A DNA stretch of 64,000 nt, taken from Stenotrophomonas sp046736075. Lineage in GTDB: Bacteria > Pseudomonadota > Gammaproteobacteria > Xanthomonadales > Xanthomonadaceae. Below are positions 7,796-16,805 of the stretch, piece by piece. The stretch lies in NCBI RefSeq assembly GCF_046736075.1, contig NZ_CP177163.1, forward strand, positions 2,542,001-2,606,000, in the 5' to 3' direction. The position numbers and the translations under genes were made by a program. The notes beneath the pieces were generated by a model. It made no database searches, was not told the origin of the DNA, and saw only the letters and a program-made list of their open reading frames with translations. Within the stretch, counting starts at the first letter, position 1. Each line of letters starts with the position of its first letter.

Positions 7796-9433
7796 TCAAC
7801 TCCTGGTTATCTGGCCGGGAAGATTGGGTAGGCCAAGTCTGACGTCATTCGACTGCGAGTCAAAATCCTTGGTTCCCCAGTTCGTGTCGAACGGGCCCAC
7901 GATCTTCGGATGATTGATCTCCGTGCGCAGGCTTTGGTATCTGGCCTGTTCATGTGCCGGAAGATCCCTCAATTCGTCATAAGTCATAGGGCTGAGGGTG
8001 AGAGCCCCGGTCTTCGGATCCGCTTCGTAGTAACTGCTGCTGTCCTTTGCAGTTTTTATGGTATCAGTTGAACTTCGTAGAGAACGTCCTTCCTCGTCGA
8101 ACAGGGCACTACTATCGAACTTGATCTGTTCGTACCCCCCTTCAAGGTGATGTCCGGGTAGATCGTCCTTCTCTTGAGCCGCAGCTTTTCCGCGCCAAAC
8201 CTTTAACTTCTCGCCGCGTTTTAGCTCATAGATGACGAACTGACCATTTGGATTCCAGTCGGGCCATACGGCATGAAACTTGCGCCAGTCTGATTTTGGG
8301 TCCTCAGATCGCATGATTCTTTTGAAAAGGTCTTCTGACATCCAGTCGGCACTGGCGGCGAAGTTGCTTGGAGAAACCACGCGATACAGTTTGAGCGGGC
8401 CGTTGAGTTCTACGGCTTCTAAAGTGGAAAAGCTCCGAATCTGAGAGTTGGTGAGTTTCAGATAGTCATGATCATTGGATGCTTGATCGACTTGTGCACG
8501 TACATCTTTGGGAGCTATAGGCATGTTCCTTGAGATGTTGCCTGTGCTTAGCCAGCGGGGCGGCGGACTTGCTCGCCGCATCAGTGTGATCGCATGCGCC
8601 TCCGGCAGCGTTCCCGTGAAATGCACATTCCCTGCGTCAAGCACGCCGCGGCGCTGTATCAGATCCTCGATCTCAAGGCGGCGAATGATCTCGTCCAGGA
8701 TCTTCAGCGCGGGTGCCGTATGGGCGCTGATCTTCGTTGTCGCCAGGGCCTTGACGTCTTTCACCAGCTTGATGGTGTTCTGCGCGGCGGGTCCAATGAT
8801 GGGGATGTTCTTGACGAAGCCAAGCAGGTTGTCCATCAGCGTGATGGCGCGATCAAAGGCGTCCAGCAGGACCTTTGGGCTGACCAGGGCACGTACGATA
8901 CGGGTCTGGTTTGCCAGTTCGTGGAACAGGCGATCCCACTTGAGCGACTTCCAGTACTTCATCACCTCGCGACGGCGCAGGAAGGTGATGACCCAGTCCA
9001 TCGCTTCGTCCACGGCGCGGGCAACGTGATTCAGGCCGAAGCGGCGGACGTAGAGGAAGAAGATCTTCAGCACGCCCTTCAGCAGGGAGCCGACGGTAGG
9101 GATCAACCCGATCAGGCACAGCACCAGCCCGACCCAGGCCCAGGTGTCGCTGCTGTCTTTGTTGATCTGTTTGCAGCTTGCGATGATGTCGCGTACGTCG
9201 CAGACCTGGTCCACGCCGGGAATCATCGAGATGGCGGTGTCGAAGGCAATCTGACCGGTGGTGCGCTGCTCGTTGAAGTCGCCCTGGATGGCCTCCCACA
9301 GCCAGACAAAGACGTTCTTGGTTCCGTCAGCTACAGCGCTGTACTGATCGGTGACGAATGCGAGGGCGTCGCGGAGCTGCTGCAGCGTGACCGGTGCGGC
9401 CTGGTTGGGGCGGTCAACCCCGCCGTCAGCCAT
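7796..9433 (-). CDS. Putative type VI secretion effector with membrane segment and possible ADP-ribosyltransferase-like C-terminus
   Basis: This 545-aa protein lies between a VgrG C-terminal piece and the immunity array, the standard place for a cargo effector. Residues about 40-90 (NVFVWLWEAIQGDFNEQRTT, then SMIPGVDQVCDVRDI) resemble the N-terminal region of many VgrG-linked polymorphic toxins. Residues about 98-130 form one or two hydrophobic segments. The C-terminal part from about 345 has LKLYRVVSPSNF, FVIYELKRGEKLKVWRG and LEGGYEQIKF, which could be the R, beta-strand and E elements of an ART fold; this is a weak inference. No PAAR domain was seen. The ATG at 9433 has an AAGGAAGG site and overlaps the VgrG piece by 8 bp. 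Confidence 0.7.
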   Translation of the reverse strand: MADGGVDRPNQAAPVTLQQLRDALAFVTDQYSAVADGTKNVFVWLWEAIQGDFNEQRTTGQIAFDTAISMIPGVDQVCDVRDIIASCKQINKDSSDTWAWVGLVLCLIGLIPTVGSLLKGVLKIFFLYVRRFGLNHVARAVDEAMDWVITFLRRREVMKYWKSLKWDRLFHELANQTRIVRALVSPKVLLDAFDRAITLMDNLLGFVKNIPIIGPAAQNTIKLVKDVKALATTKISAHTAPALKILDEIIRRLEIEDLIQRRGVLDAGNVHFTGTLPEAHAITLMRRASPPPRWLSTGNISRNMPIAPKDVRAQVDQASNDHDYLKLTNSQIRSFSTLEAVELNGPLKLYRVVSPSNFAASADWMSEDLFKRIMRSEDPKSDWRKFHAVWPDWNPNGQFVIYELKRGEKLKVWRGKAAAQEKDDLPGHHLEGGYEQIKFDSSALFDEEGRSLRSSTDTIKTAKDSSSYYEADPKTGALTLSPMTYDELRDLPAHEQARYQSLRTEINHPKIVGPFDTNWGTKDFDSQSNDVRLGLPNLPGQITRS

Positions 9434-10460
9434 GACCACCTTCCTTGGCAGCGGCGATCAGCTCAAGCGCGGGCCAGGCGTTGTCCTTGTTCGGTTCGCG
9501 CGCCTGATAGATCACCTTGGCGACCTTCCTGTTAGGGATGGGAGCGTGGTGCGCCTTGCCATCCGCGTCGAGCCTGCCTGTGATGGTGGCGCCGTTGTCG
9601 AAGTGAATTTCGTATGGCGTACCGGCCATAGCCTGCTGCGTGTCTACGTCCATGTAGTTCAGTGCTATCCAATGAGAGAGTTGCTGTGTGCCGTCCGGTA
9701 GAGGCGGCAGGAAGGCTTCGTTCTTCTCCCCGCCCATGAACGGATGCTGCCCGGCCTTGACGGTAAAGGTGCCCGGGCAACTGAAGGTGATGTTGCCGCC
9801 TTCCAGCGTGATCGCGCTGTTGCCGGCCTGCAGCACCACCTTCTGCTGGGCCAGGATGTCGATGCGGTCGTCGGTGGCGGTCACGGTGATGGCCTGGTCG
9901 GCCAGCAGCTCCAGCTCGCCGGTGTTGGACTGCAGGCTCACCGGGCCGTTGGCGGCAATCACCTTGACCGGCCCGGCCTGCGCAAACAGCGCCACATGCT
10001 CGCCGGCCACCGCCGACACGGTTTCCCCGGCGCTGATCTGCAGGTCCTGCTGCACGGTCATCTGCAGGTTCTGGCCGGCGTAGGCCACCGCGCTGGCGGG
10101 GGTGGTCCAGACGATGCGGTCCGGCGAGTCGGCCAGCAGCAGCGGCGCGGCGAAGCGCTCCACCGGGTCCTGGCCCGGGGTGCGGCCGCCGCCGGGCTTC
10201 ATGCCGGACTGGCCGTTGACCTGTCCGCCGTATTTGCCCTCGGCGCTCGGGTCGATCCTGGCGCGCAGCTGGGCGGTGCTGGTGAGTGCGCCCAGCGGCG
10301 GCACGTCCTGCTTCTGCAGGGTGTCGTGCATGGCCTCCAGCGCCCGCTCGGCACCGCGCAGCTGCTCGATGGCCTCATGGCTGTCCAGCATCGTGGAGGT
10401 GGCGTCCTGGCGGGCGCTGGTGGACAGCAGCAGGCCCTGGCCGGCATGCACGTTCCCCGA
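9426..10460 (-). pseudogene. vgrG: VgrG C-terminal fragment (DUF2345 plus effector-adaptor extension)
   Basis: The segment begins at SGNVHAGQGLLLSTSARQ, a typical start of the VgrG DUF2345 region. It continues through beta-rich repeats (ETVSAVAGEHVALFAQAGPV, VVLQAGNSAITLEGGNI) to a transthyretin-like end (YEIHFDNGATITGRLDADGK) that usually carries the effector. The gp27-like base and the gp5 needle domain are missing. The homology starts exactly where the aceA remnant ends (10460/10461). An ORF reaches back to an ATG at 10475, but those five codons are antisense aceA sequence. It cannot form a complete spike by itself, although the adaptor region might still be made. Confidence 0.85.
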
Positions 10461-10605
10461 CTTCACGGCGGTCAAGCACCAGCGCGAGGTCGCTACCGGC
10501 TACTTTGATGCCGTCACTCAGGCGATCCAGCAGGGCCAGACCTCGACCACCGAACTGAGCGGTTCCACTGAAGAAGAGCAGTTCAGCGCCGGGCGCGCGG
10601 TCTGA
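10461..10605 (+). pseudogene. aceA: Remnant of a second aceA (last 48 codons)
   Basis: This is an in-frame, gap-free copy of the aceA 3' end with about 16 substitutions in 145 bp. Several are synonymous and a few change residues near the C-terminus. The homology continues past the stop into the downstream hairpin to about 10673. The divergence suggests that it belongs to an aceA allele of different ancestry rather than a recent duplication of the intact gene. Confidence 0.85.
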
Positions 10606-10723
10606 GGATCAACACGGGCGGCCAGGGAGGGCCGCAGCGGCGGTCGGTCGGGGGGGCCGTCGCCGCTGTGGAGCACCAAGCGCGTGTCGCTGACCAGCGC
10701 AGTGTTCGTTCGTTGGAGCGCCC

Positions 10724-11449
10724 CTAATCGGACTTCTTACCAAACAGCGCGTCGCATTCGTGCTCGGCGGTGGTCTGCGTCTGATCAACGATCACGCGTT
10801 CCTTGTTGGTGATATCCCAGACACCGACGTATGCGTCAGCATCACAAGAGATATCACCGTCAGGCGCAACATATCTGCCATCGGGAGAGATCTTCGCGAA
10901 CGGCCCCTGTATTGCCGAGTATGCGAACGACTCTTCCGCAAGCACTTCCTCAGGCTTTGCGTAGCTGTAGGCTCCAGGAAGGTCGACAAGATTCGCAGTT
11001 GACCCAAGCCGTGCGACCGTAGCAACGTACGACCAAGGTTGGGTTGAAACAAGGGTCATTGCTACATAGAGGTTGCGTTCAATATTGACGTCACCCAGTA
11101 CGCCTGCAGCCTCCGGAATGTGCACTGGATCGATCTTTTTGCCCTGACAGGCGTGAAGCGTCTCGACACCGAGATAGGATGATTCGGAGACGATCAGTGC
11201 ACCCCCATCAAATGACAGGCGTGCCATTGTTGCTGCCTCGGAGAGGCGGCATCGCTTCTCCACGCCGTCCCGGGTGATGACGACGGTCTTCCCGTCTGCT
11301 GTGATCGCATAGGTGGGCGACTCGCGGGTGGGGGAGCTCGACTCTCTGCCGGTCCGCGGTGTTTGCGAAAGCATGCCATTGGTCACGTTTTCCGATTGGC
11401 AGCATGCGACGGATAGGCTTAGGAGCGCTGCAGTTGTGTGTCTTATCAA
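10724..11449 (-). CDS. Putative lipoprotein, possible periplasmic immunity protein of a lost effector
   Basis: I do not recognise the family. The 241-aa protein begins with a short signal sequence and a lipobox-like LSLSVAC at residues 10-16. The rest is soluble and beta-rich, with AKISPDGRYVAPDGD near residue 190, as in propeller-like proteins. Its ATG overlaps the stop of the upstream fragment by an ATGA at 11449-11446, the coupling expected of an effector-immunity pair. It is convergent with the aceA remnant. The immunity role is inferred from this context only. Confidence 0.6.
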   Translation of the reverse strand: MIRHTTAALLSLSVACCQSENVTNGMLSQTPRTGRESSSPTRESPTYAITADGKTVVITRDGVEKRCRLSEAATMARLSFDGGALIVSESSYLGVETLHACQGKKIDPVHIPEAAGVLGDVNIERNLYVAMTLVSTQPWSYVATVARLGSTANLVDLPGAYSYAKPEEVLAEESFAYSAIQGPFAKISPDGRYVAPDGDISCDADAYVGVWDITNKERVIVDQTQTTAEHECDALFGKKSD

Positions 11450-11655
11450 AGTAGGATGCTCTTCGCGTTTCGCGTTTCTCTGAGGCGATCATCGGCTTGA
11501 ATTCGTCCGCCATTTATAGCTTCTGTCACCGAAAAGGATAGGGCTCGCTCCGCGACAAGGTCGGCATGGGTTGGGGCGCTTAGTGGGTTGTCATCATCAA
11601 TGAGCCTCATCACGCTTGGGCGCATACCAACCAGATACCACCCTCCCGTATCCAT
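11446..11655 (-). pseudogene. 3' tail of an erased effector gene
   Basis: A 69-codon open stretch ends in an ATGA overlap with the lipoprotein. It has no ribosome site, and at its upstream end the sequence passes directly into the N-terminal half of VgrG in another frame. It is read as the last part of a gene whose front was removed, together with the end of vgrG, by one deletion. The function of the lost protein cannot be told from what remains. Confidence 0.55.
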
Positions 11656-11684
11656 ACAGTTGAAAGGTGTGGATGTTGCCCGCT

Positions 11685-12908
11685 GTACTGGATGCGCACC
11701 TGGTGGTCGCGGCTGGGGCTGACCACGCTGTCGGCCACGCCGACCACGCGAGCGGTCTGCGGGCCGTGCAGGGTGGGGCGGTCCTGCGGCAGGGCGCGGA
11801 TCGGGGTGTCGTGCGGGGCCGCCACGAAGCGGTTGCGGTAGCTGCCCTGCTCCAGTGCCGCTTCGCCGAGCAGCTCGACGATGCCGTGGCCGAGGTTGTT
11901 GACCGCCGCATGCGCCACGGCCAGCAGCACGAAGGCCTGGCCCTCGTGCTGCGGATGCTGGGTGAGGGTGAAGGCGCTGCCGGCCGCCAGCGTGCGCACC
12001 GAGCCGCTGCCTTGGAACAGGGTCATCGGCACGCGCAGCGCATCCAGCCGGGCCTGCGCCTCATCGGCGGCCAGCGCGGCCTGCGCAAAGCGCCCGGCGC
12101 GGGGCTGCACGTACACCTCCAGCACCGGCAGCTCGCCGGCCTCGGCCTGGCTCTGGCCACTGACGGCGGTGAGCTGCTCGCTGTGCCAACTGGCCACGCT
12201 GCTGGCGTTGGGCACCAGCTGGCGCTGCTCGGCAAACGCGGTGATGCCATCGCGCGCCTCGGCGATGTCGTTGCGGTGGAAGCGCTGGCTGCCCAGCGCA
12301 GGGCGCTCGGCGGCCGGGTCGAACACCACCAGTGTGTGCGCGGCCTCGCCATCCTGGGTCTGCTCGATGCACCAGGCCAAGCCGGCCTCGGCCAGCAGGC
12401 GGGTGACAAAGCCCCAGTCGCTCTCGCGGTACTGGGTGGTGATCGCACGGGCGGGCAACGCGGCCTGCACATCGAAACGGAAGGCGGCCTGCGGGTAGTC
12501 GGCGAAGATGTGCTCGCAGATGGCGCGGGTGTCCAGGTCCTGGAAGATCACCGCGTTGCGGCGCAGCGCCAGCAGCGCGGTCCACGGCTCCAGCGTGAGC
12601 CGGTAGCGGGCCAGGCCGCCATCGCTGCCGAGCTGGGCCACCTCGGTGCATAGGCCGTGCCACTGACGCATGCCGCCATCGGCGCGGCGCACCTGCAGGG
12701 TCAGGGGCTGCTCCAGCCACGGCGCCATGTCCAGGAACGCATCGGTGGACAGGCAGTCGATCTCGAACCGGGTGCTGCCGCAGACCGCCTCCTGGCCCTC
12801 GAAGCGCTCCACCACCAGACCGGAGGCCGGGCCGAGCAGCTGGATCAGGCGCGCCTGCTGGGAGGGGGCGCCAAGGGTGGCCGGCAGCGCAGCGCGAGCG
12901 ACATCCAT
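11685..12908 (-). pseudogene. vgrG: VgrG N-terminal half (truncated type VI spike protein)
   Basis: About 408 residues of a VgrG are present, from MDVARAALPATLG to SRDHQVRIQY. They cover the gp27-like base: YRLTLEPWTALLALRRNAVI near 117 and QYRESDWGFVTRLLAEAGLAW near 165 are family hallmarks. The protein breaks off where the gp5/OB-fold and needle should begin and runs into 24 unrelated residues before a stop. The C-terminal fragment at 9426-10460 could belong to the same or to another vgrG. Either way the middle, roughly 200 residues, is missing from the window. Confidence 0.9.
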
Positions 12909-13227
12909 ATCGTCAACGTTCTATGGACCGGAGGCGCGATCCTAGGGACGGGACGCCATCACAGCTATCGGGAAAATCCTACTCAACCGCTGCCGTCACG
13001 GGTGAATCCGCCGGGGAGGCCTGCAATCCGTGGGATGCGGCCCGCGCGGCCGCTGGCATTTTCAGAATCGTTGCACCCTGTCCTCCCGCAGCCTGCCGGG
13101 GGCGTGAAGATGAACGGGGAGGGGCAAAAATGGGCCTCCCGGGTCGGAAATGGGATGAGGCGCACAGTTTTTAACGGTGCTATCCTCTTCTGCTCACCGG
13201 GGGAACGCTGGGAAGCGGGTGCACGGG
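12909..13227. other. Intergenic region, no gene seen
   Basis: This 319-bp stretch separates the divergent vgrG half and the GGDEF gene and must hold the promoters of both. I see no convincing ORF, repeat or operator. An A+T-richer patch (AGTTTTTAACGGTGCTATCC around 13166) could be a promoter region for the GGDEF gene. Confidence 0.5.
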
Positions 13228-14274
13228 ATGACCGGCAAGGTTGCGGCGGCGATTGTGTGCGAACAGGAGCCAGGCATCGCGCAGACAGCGATGGCTGAGA
13301 TCGTCCATGCCGTCTTGAGCCCCGACGAATTCACATTGTTCGCCGAATTCGGCCGCCAGCGCAAGCTGACCGCCGGCGACCTGCTGTTCCTGCGCGGACA
13401 GCCCGGCGACACCATGTATGTGATCGACAGCGGCGCGGTGGAACTGGATTTCGGCGAAGACCTGGTGGTCAAGTCGCTCGGCCAGCATGAGTTCTTTGGT
13501 GAACTGGGTCTGCTCATCGGTGACCACCCGCGCAGCGCCGACGCCCGCGCGCTGGAGGACAGCGTGGTGCTGGAGCTGGACCATGCCGATTTCCAGCGCC
13601 TGGTCCTTCGCGACCCGGGCCTGGTGGCGTACTTCCTGCGCCGGACCATCATGCGCGTGGTCAGCAACGAACAGGTCCTGATCCGCCAGCTGCGTCGGCG
13701 CAACCACGACCTGGAAACCGCGCTGGACAACCTGTACGTCACCACCCACCAGCTCACCCACACCCGCGAGCTGGTGCGCACCGACGAGCTCACCGGCCTG
13801 CACAACCGCCGCGGCCTGGCGCTGTACCTGCAGGAATGCCGCGGCCACGCCGACGGCCCACCGCAGGGCCTGCTGCTGATCGACTGCGACAGCTTCAAGC
13901 AGGTCAACGACGAACACGGCCACCAGGCCGGCGACCGCGTCCTGCAGAGCGTGGCCAACATCCTGCGCTCGGTCGCCGCCGAGCAGGACATGGCCTGCCG
14001 GCTGGGCGGGGACGAGTTCTGCCTGCTGCTGCGGCAGGCCGACGCCGACGTCCTGCAGCACGCCGCCGAGTTCATCCTCAGCGCCGTGCACGGCCTGATG
14101 GGCCGCGCCCACAGCATGCCGCACGTCTGCCCGGTCAGCATCGGGGTGGGCCTGCTGGACGCCCACAGCGACTGGAGCGAGTGGTACGCTCGCGCCGACA
14201 GCGCCCTGTACCAGGCCAAGCGCCTGGGCGGCAACCGGTTGCACTGGTCGCGTGCAGCGACCGATACGCCCTGA
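13228..14274 (+). CDS. Cyclic-nucleotide-binding domain diguanylate cyclase (cNMP-GGDEF)
   Basis: Residues about 30-140 form a cyclic-nucleotide-binding domain of the CRP type, with FLRGQPGDTMYVIDSGAVEL and FFGELGLLIGDHPRSADARA as the phosphate-binding cassette. A linker helix leads to a GGDEF domain from about residue 185 with the intact motif CRLGGDEFCLLL, so it should make c-di-GMP. The inhibitory-site RxxD upstream of the motif is absent (AEQD), so product inhibition at that site is unlikely. The start is uncertain; 13228 is chosen, and 13291 is possible. It lies 13 bp before the cyclase gene, which suggests that it senses a cyclic nucleotide related to that enzyme. Confidence 0.88.
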   Translation: MTGKVAAAIVCEQEPGIAQTAMAEIVHAVLSPDEFTLFAEFGRQRKLTAGDLLFLRGQPGDTMYVIDSGAVELDFGEDLVVKSLGQHEFFGELGLLIGDHPRSADARALEDSVVLELDHADFQRLVLRDPGLVAYFLRRTIMRVVSNEQVLIRQLRRRNHDLETALDNLYVTTHQLTHTRELVRTDELTGLHNRRGLALYLQECRGHADGPPQGLLLIDCDSFKQVNDEHGHQAGDRVLQSVANILRSVAAEQDMACRLGGDEFCLLLRQADADVLQHAAEFILSAVHGLMGRAHSMPHVCPVSIGVGLLDAHSDWSEWYARADSALYQAKRLGGNRLHWSRAATDTP

Positions 14275-14287
14275 TCGGGAGAGCGGC

Positions 14288-16798
14288 ATGAATGGCGACA
14301 TCGGAACGTCGACCCAGACCCCGCAGCTGCGGGCCCTGCTGTTCACCGACCTGTGCGATTCGCTGATCCTGGTCGAGCGCATCGGCGATACCGCCGCGGC
14401 CGAGCTGTTCCAGCAGCACGACCGCCTGGTGCTGACCCTGCAGCAGCAGTGGAACGGGCACCAGATCGACCGCTCCGACGGTCTCTTCCTGCTGTTCGAG
14501 CGCGCCATCGATGCGCTCGGTTTCGCACTGGACTACCAGCGCGGGCTGCAGCAGATCGGCGAGCAGCGCGGCATCGTCCTGCGCGCCCGCGCCGGCCTTC
14601 ACGTCGGCGAAGTGCTGACCTGGGAAAACAGCCCCGAGGCGATCAAGGTCGGGGCCAAGTCGCTGGAGGTCGAGGGCCTGGCCAAACCGATGGCCGCGCG
14701 TCTGATGACGCTGGCCCGACCGGGCCAGATCCTGCTGTCGGCCGTGGCCGAATCGCTGACCCACCGCGCCACCGGCGAACTGGGCGAGCGCGGCGAGCGC
14801 CTGCTGTGGAAGTCGCATGGCCGCTGGCGTTTCAAGGGCGTGCCGACCACCCAGGAAGTGTTCGAGGTGGGCGAGATCGGCTTCGCGCCACTGCGCATGC
14901 CGCGCGGCAATGCCAAGGCACGCCGCGACATCCCGATGTGGCGGCAGCCGGCCGCGCTGGCCGCCGAAGCGCTGCTGGTGGCGGCGCTGGCCGTCGGCGG
15001 GTGGATGCTGCTGCGGCCCGAGCCGGCGATCGCCTTCGCCGAGCGCGACTGGGTGGTAGTGGGGGACGTCAACAACCTCACCGGCAATGTCCTGCTCGAC
15101 GACAGCCTGCAGCAGGCCTTCCGGATCAGCCTGGAGCAGTCGCGCTTCGTCAACGTGCTCAGCGACATGAAAGTGCGCGACACGCTGACCCGGATGCGGC
15201 GTACCCCGGATGTCCGCCTCGACCGGCGCCTTGCGCTGGAGGTGGCCGCACGGGATGGCGCGCGCGCGATCATCCTGCCCGCAGTGCTGGAAGTGCACGG
15301 CAAGCTGCGCGTCTCGGTCGAAGTGGTCGACCCCGGCAGTGGCGAGACGGTCTACTCCGAGTATGCCGACGGCCGCGGCCTCGAATCGGTGCTCGCCTCC
15401 ACCGACAGGGTGGTGGCCAGCCTGCGTGGCCGCCTGGGCGAAGCCCTCCAGGATATCGACCGCACCTCGGCACCGCTGCCGGAGGTGGCCACCGCCAATC
15501 TGGATGCGCTCAACGCCTATGCCAAAGGACTGACGGCGTACGGCCAACATCGCATGCCGCAGGCGCTGGCATATTTCGAACAGGCAACCCGGCTGGACCC
15601 CGAGTTCGCCTTCGCCTACCTCGGGCAGCTGCGCATCCAGGTGGGTCGCGGGCAGCGCGATCCGGCGCGCGCGCTGCTGGCCAAGGCCGTCCTGCTGCGC
15701 GACCGCCTCACGCCGCGGGAAGCGCTGTACCTGGATGCGTGGCAACTGGAGCTGACCGAGTCTGGTCAGGGCGCCGCCGCTGAAAAGTGGAAGCTGCTGG
15801 CCGACCTCTACCCGGACCACCACGGTGCGCACATCAACTACGGCCTGTCCGAGCTGGACATGGGCCGTTATGCCCTGGCCGAGCAGGCGGTACGCCACGG
15901 CGACGCCGTGCAGTACCCCCTGCGCAGCTTGGCCGTTGACCTGCTGGGCCGTACCCAGCTGGCGCAGAACAAGATCAACCTGGCGCTGCGCACCTTCAAC
16001 GAGGCGGCCGTCTCCAGCGGCGGGCAGGGAACCCGCCAGCGGGTCGCGGCGCTGGCCGCGGCCGGTGACCTAGCCGCCGCCTCCACGCTGCTGGGGAAGC
16101 TGGAAAAGAACGATCCAGGCAACTGGCTGGAGCGCACGTCGCTGGCCCTGGACCAGGGCAACATCGACGCGGCGCGCCGGTCGGCGCAGCGGGCGGCCGC
16201 CGATTGCGGCACGTCGGTGCAGGTATGCGAGCTGTTCGCTGTCATCGACCTGTCGGTGCGTGGCAGTACGGGGCGGCCGCCCACCGAAGCCGAGTTCCAC
16301 CGCATCGTGCAGCCGCTGTTGCGGCAGGCCGGGCGCAGCGACACCGATGATCGCGGCCAGCGCCTGTACTTCGCCGCCGTGGCGGTCTACGCCGCACAAC
16401 GCGCCGGACTGGATAGTGTGGCCACACACTATCTGCCGACCCTGCTGCCGCTCGCACGTCAGCTTGGCGATGCCCGGGCCGCGCAGGTGGTGTCCATCGT
16501 GGAGGCGGTGGACCTGCGGCGACGCGGCGAGTCAGAGTCAGCCTTGGCGCGCCTGAAGGCGCTGGAGGACGGCACCGAGCTGTACCAGGTCCACAGTGCG
16601 CTGCGCACTGCCTATCTCGCAGACGGGGCAAAGCAGGATGCGGAACGGGAGCGGCAATGGCTGCTCGCCAATCGCGGCCGGGCGTATGCCGAAAGCGCCG
16701 GCTCCTATTCCCTGCAGGCGCTCAATGTGCACGACGCCAGGCTGGCCGTGCACGGGTGCCCGACAACGGGCTGCCCCGCTGTCGCGGCACTTCGCTGA
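14288..16798 (+). CDS. Putative peptide-modification-system cyclase (class III cyclase domain plus TPR)
   Basis: The 836-aa protein has an N-terminal adenylate/guanylate-cyclase-like domain (LLFTDLCDSLILVERIGD near residue 15, RSDGLFLLF near 60, GLHVGEV near 105). A transmembrane helix lies near 225-245, followed by a periplasmic-type region and TPR-like repeats to the end. Both metal-binding Asp positions are kept, but the usual transition-state Asn in the AVNLAARL motif is Pro (AKPMAARL), so activity is uncertain. The architecture and neighbours match TIGR04510 (mod_pep_cyc), known beside a modified peptide and a SagB-like dehydrogenase. The start at 14288 has a GGGAGAG site. It is cotranscribed with the GGDEF gene and convergent, 7 bp apart, with the precursor gene. 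Confidence 0.85.
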   Translation: MNGDIGTSTQTPQLRALLFTDLCDSLILVERIGDTAAAELFQQHDRLVLTLQQQWNGHQIDRSDGLFLLFERAIDALGFALDYQRGLQQIGEQRGIVLRARAGLHVGEVLTWENSPEAIKVGAKSLEVEGLAKPMAARLMTLARPGQILLSAVAESLTHRATGELGERGERLLWKSHGRWRFKGVPTTQEVFEVGEIGFAPLRMPRGNAKARRDIPMWRQPAALAAEALLVAALAVGGWMLLRPEPAIAFAERDWVVVGDVNNLTGNVLLDDSLQQAFRISLEQSRFVNVLSDMKVRDTLTRMRRTPDVRLDRRLALEVAARDGARAIILPAVLEVHGKLRVSVEVVDPGSGETVYSEYADGRGLESVLASTDRVVASLRGRLGEALQDIDRTSAPLPEVATANLDALNAYAKGLTAYGQHRMPQALAYFEQATRLDPEFAFAYLGQLRIQVGRGQRDPARALLAKAVLLRDRLTPREALYLDAWQLELTESGQGAAAEKWKLLADLYPDHHGAHINYGLSELDMGRYALAEQAVRHGDAVQYPLRSLAVDLLGRTQLAQNKINLALRTFNEAAVSSGGQGTRQRVAALAAAGDLAAASTLLGKLEKNDPGNWLERTSLALDQGNIDAARRSAQRAAADCGTSVQVCELFAVIDLSVRGSTGRPPTEAEFHRIVQPLLRQAGRSDTDDRGQRLYFAAVAVYAAQRAGLDSVATHYLPTLLPLARQLGDARAAQVVSIVEAVDLRRRGESESALARLKALEDGTELYQVHSALRTAYLADGAKQDAERERQWLLANRGRAYAESAGSYSLQALNVHDARLAVHGCPTTGCPAVAALR

Positions 16799-16805
16799 GT
16801 CTGGA

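Noticed and set aside
9426..10475. Complete 349-aa protein beginning at ATG 10475
   Set aside because: The first codons are antisense aceA sequence, and the remainder starts in the middle of VgrG. It is treated as a gene fragment.
13177..13227. Earlier start for the GGDEF gene at 13177
   Set aside because: The added residues have no domain match and no better ribosome site; 13228 or 13291 are more likely.
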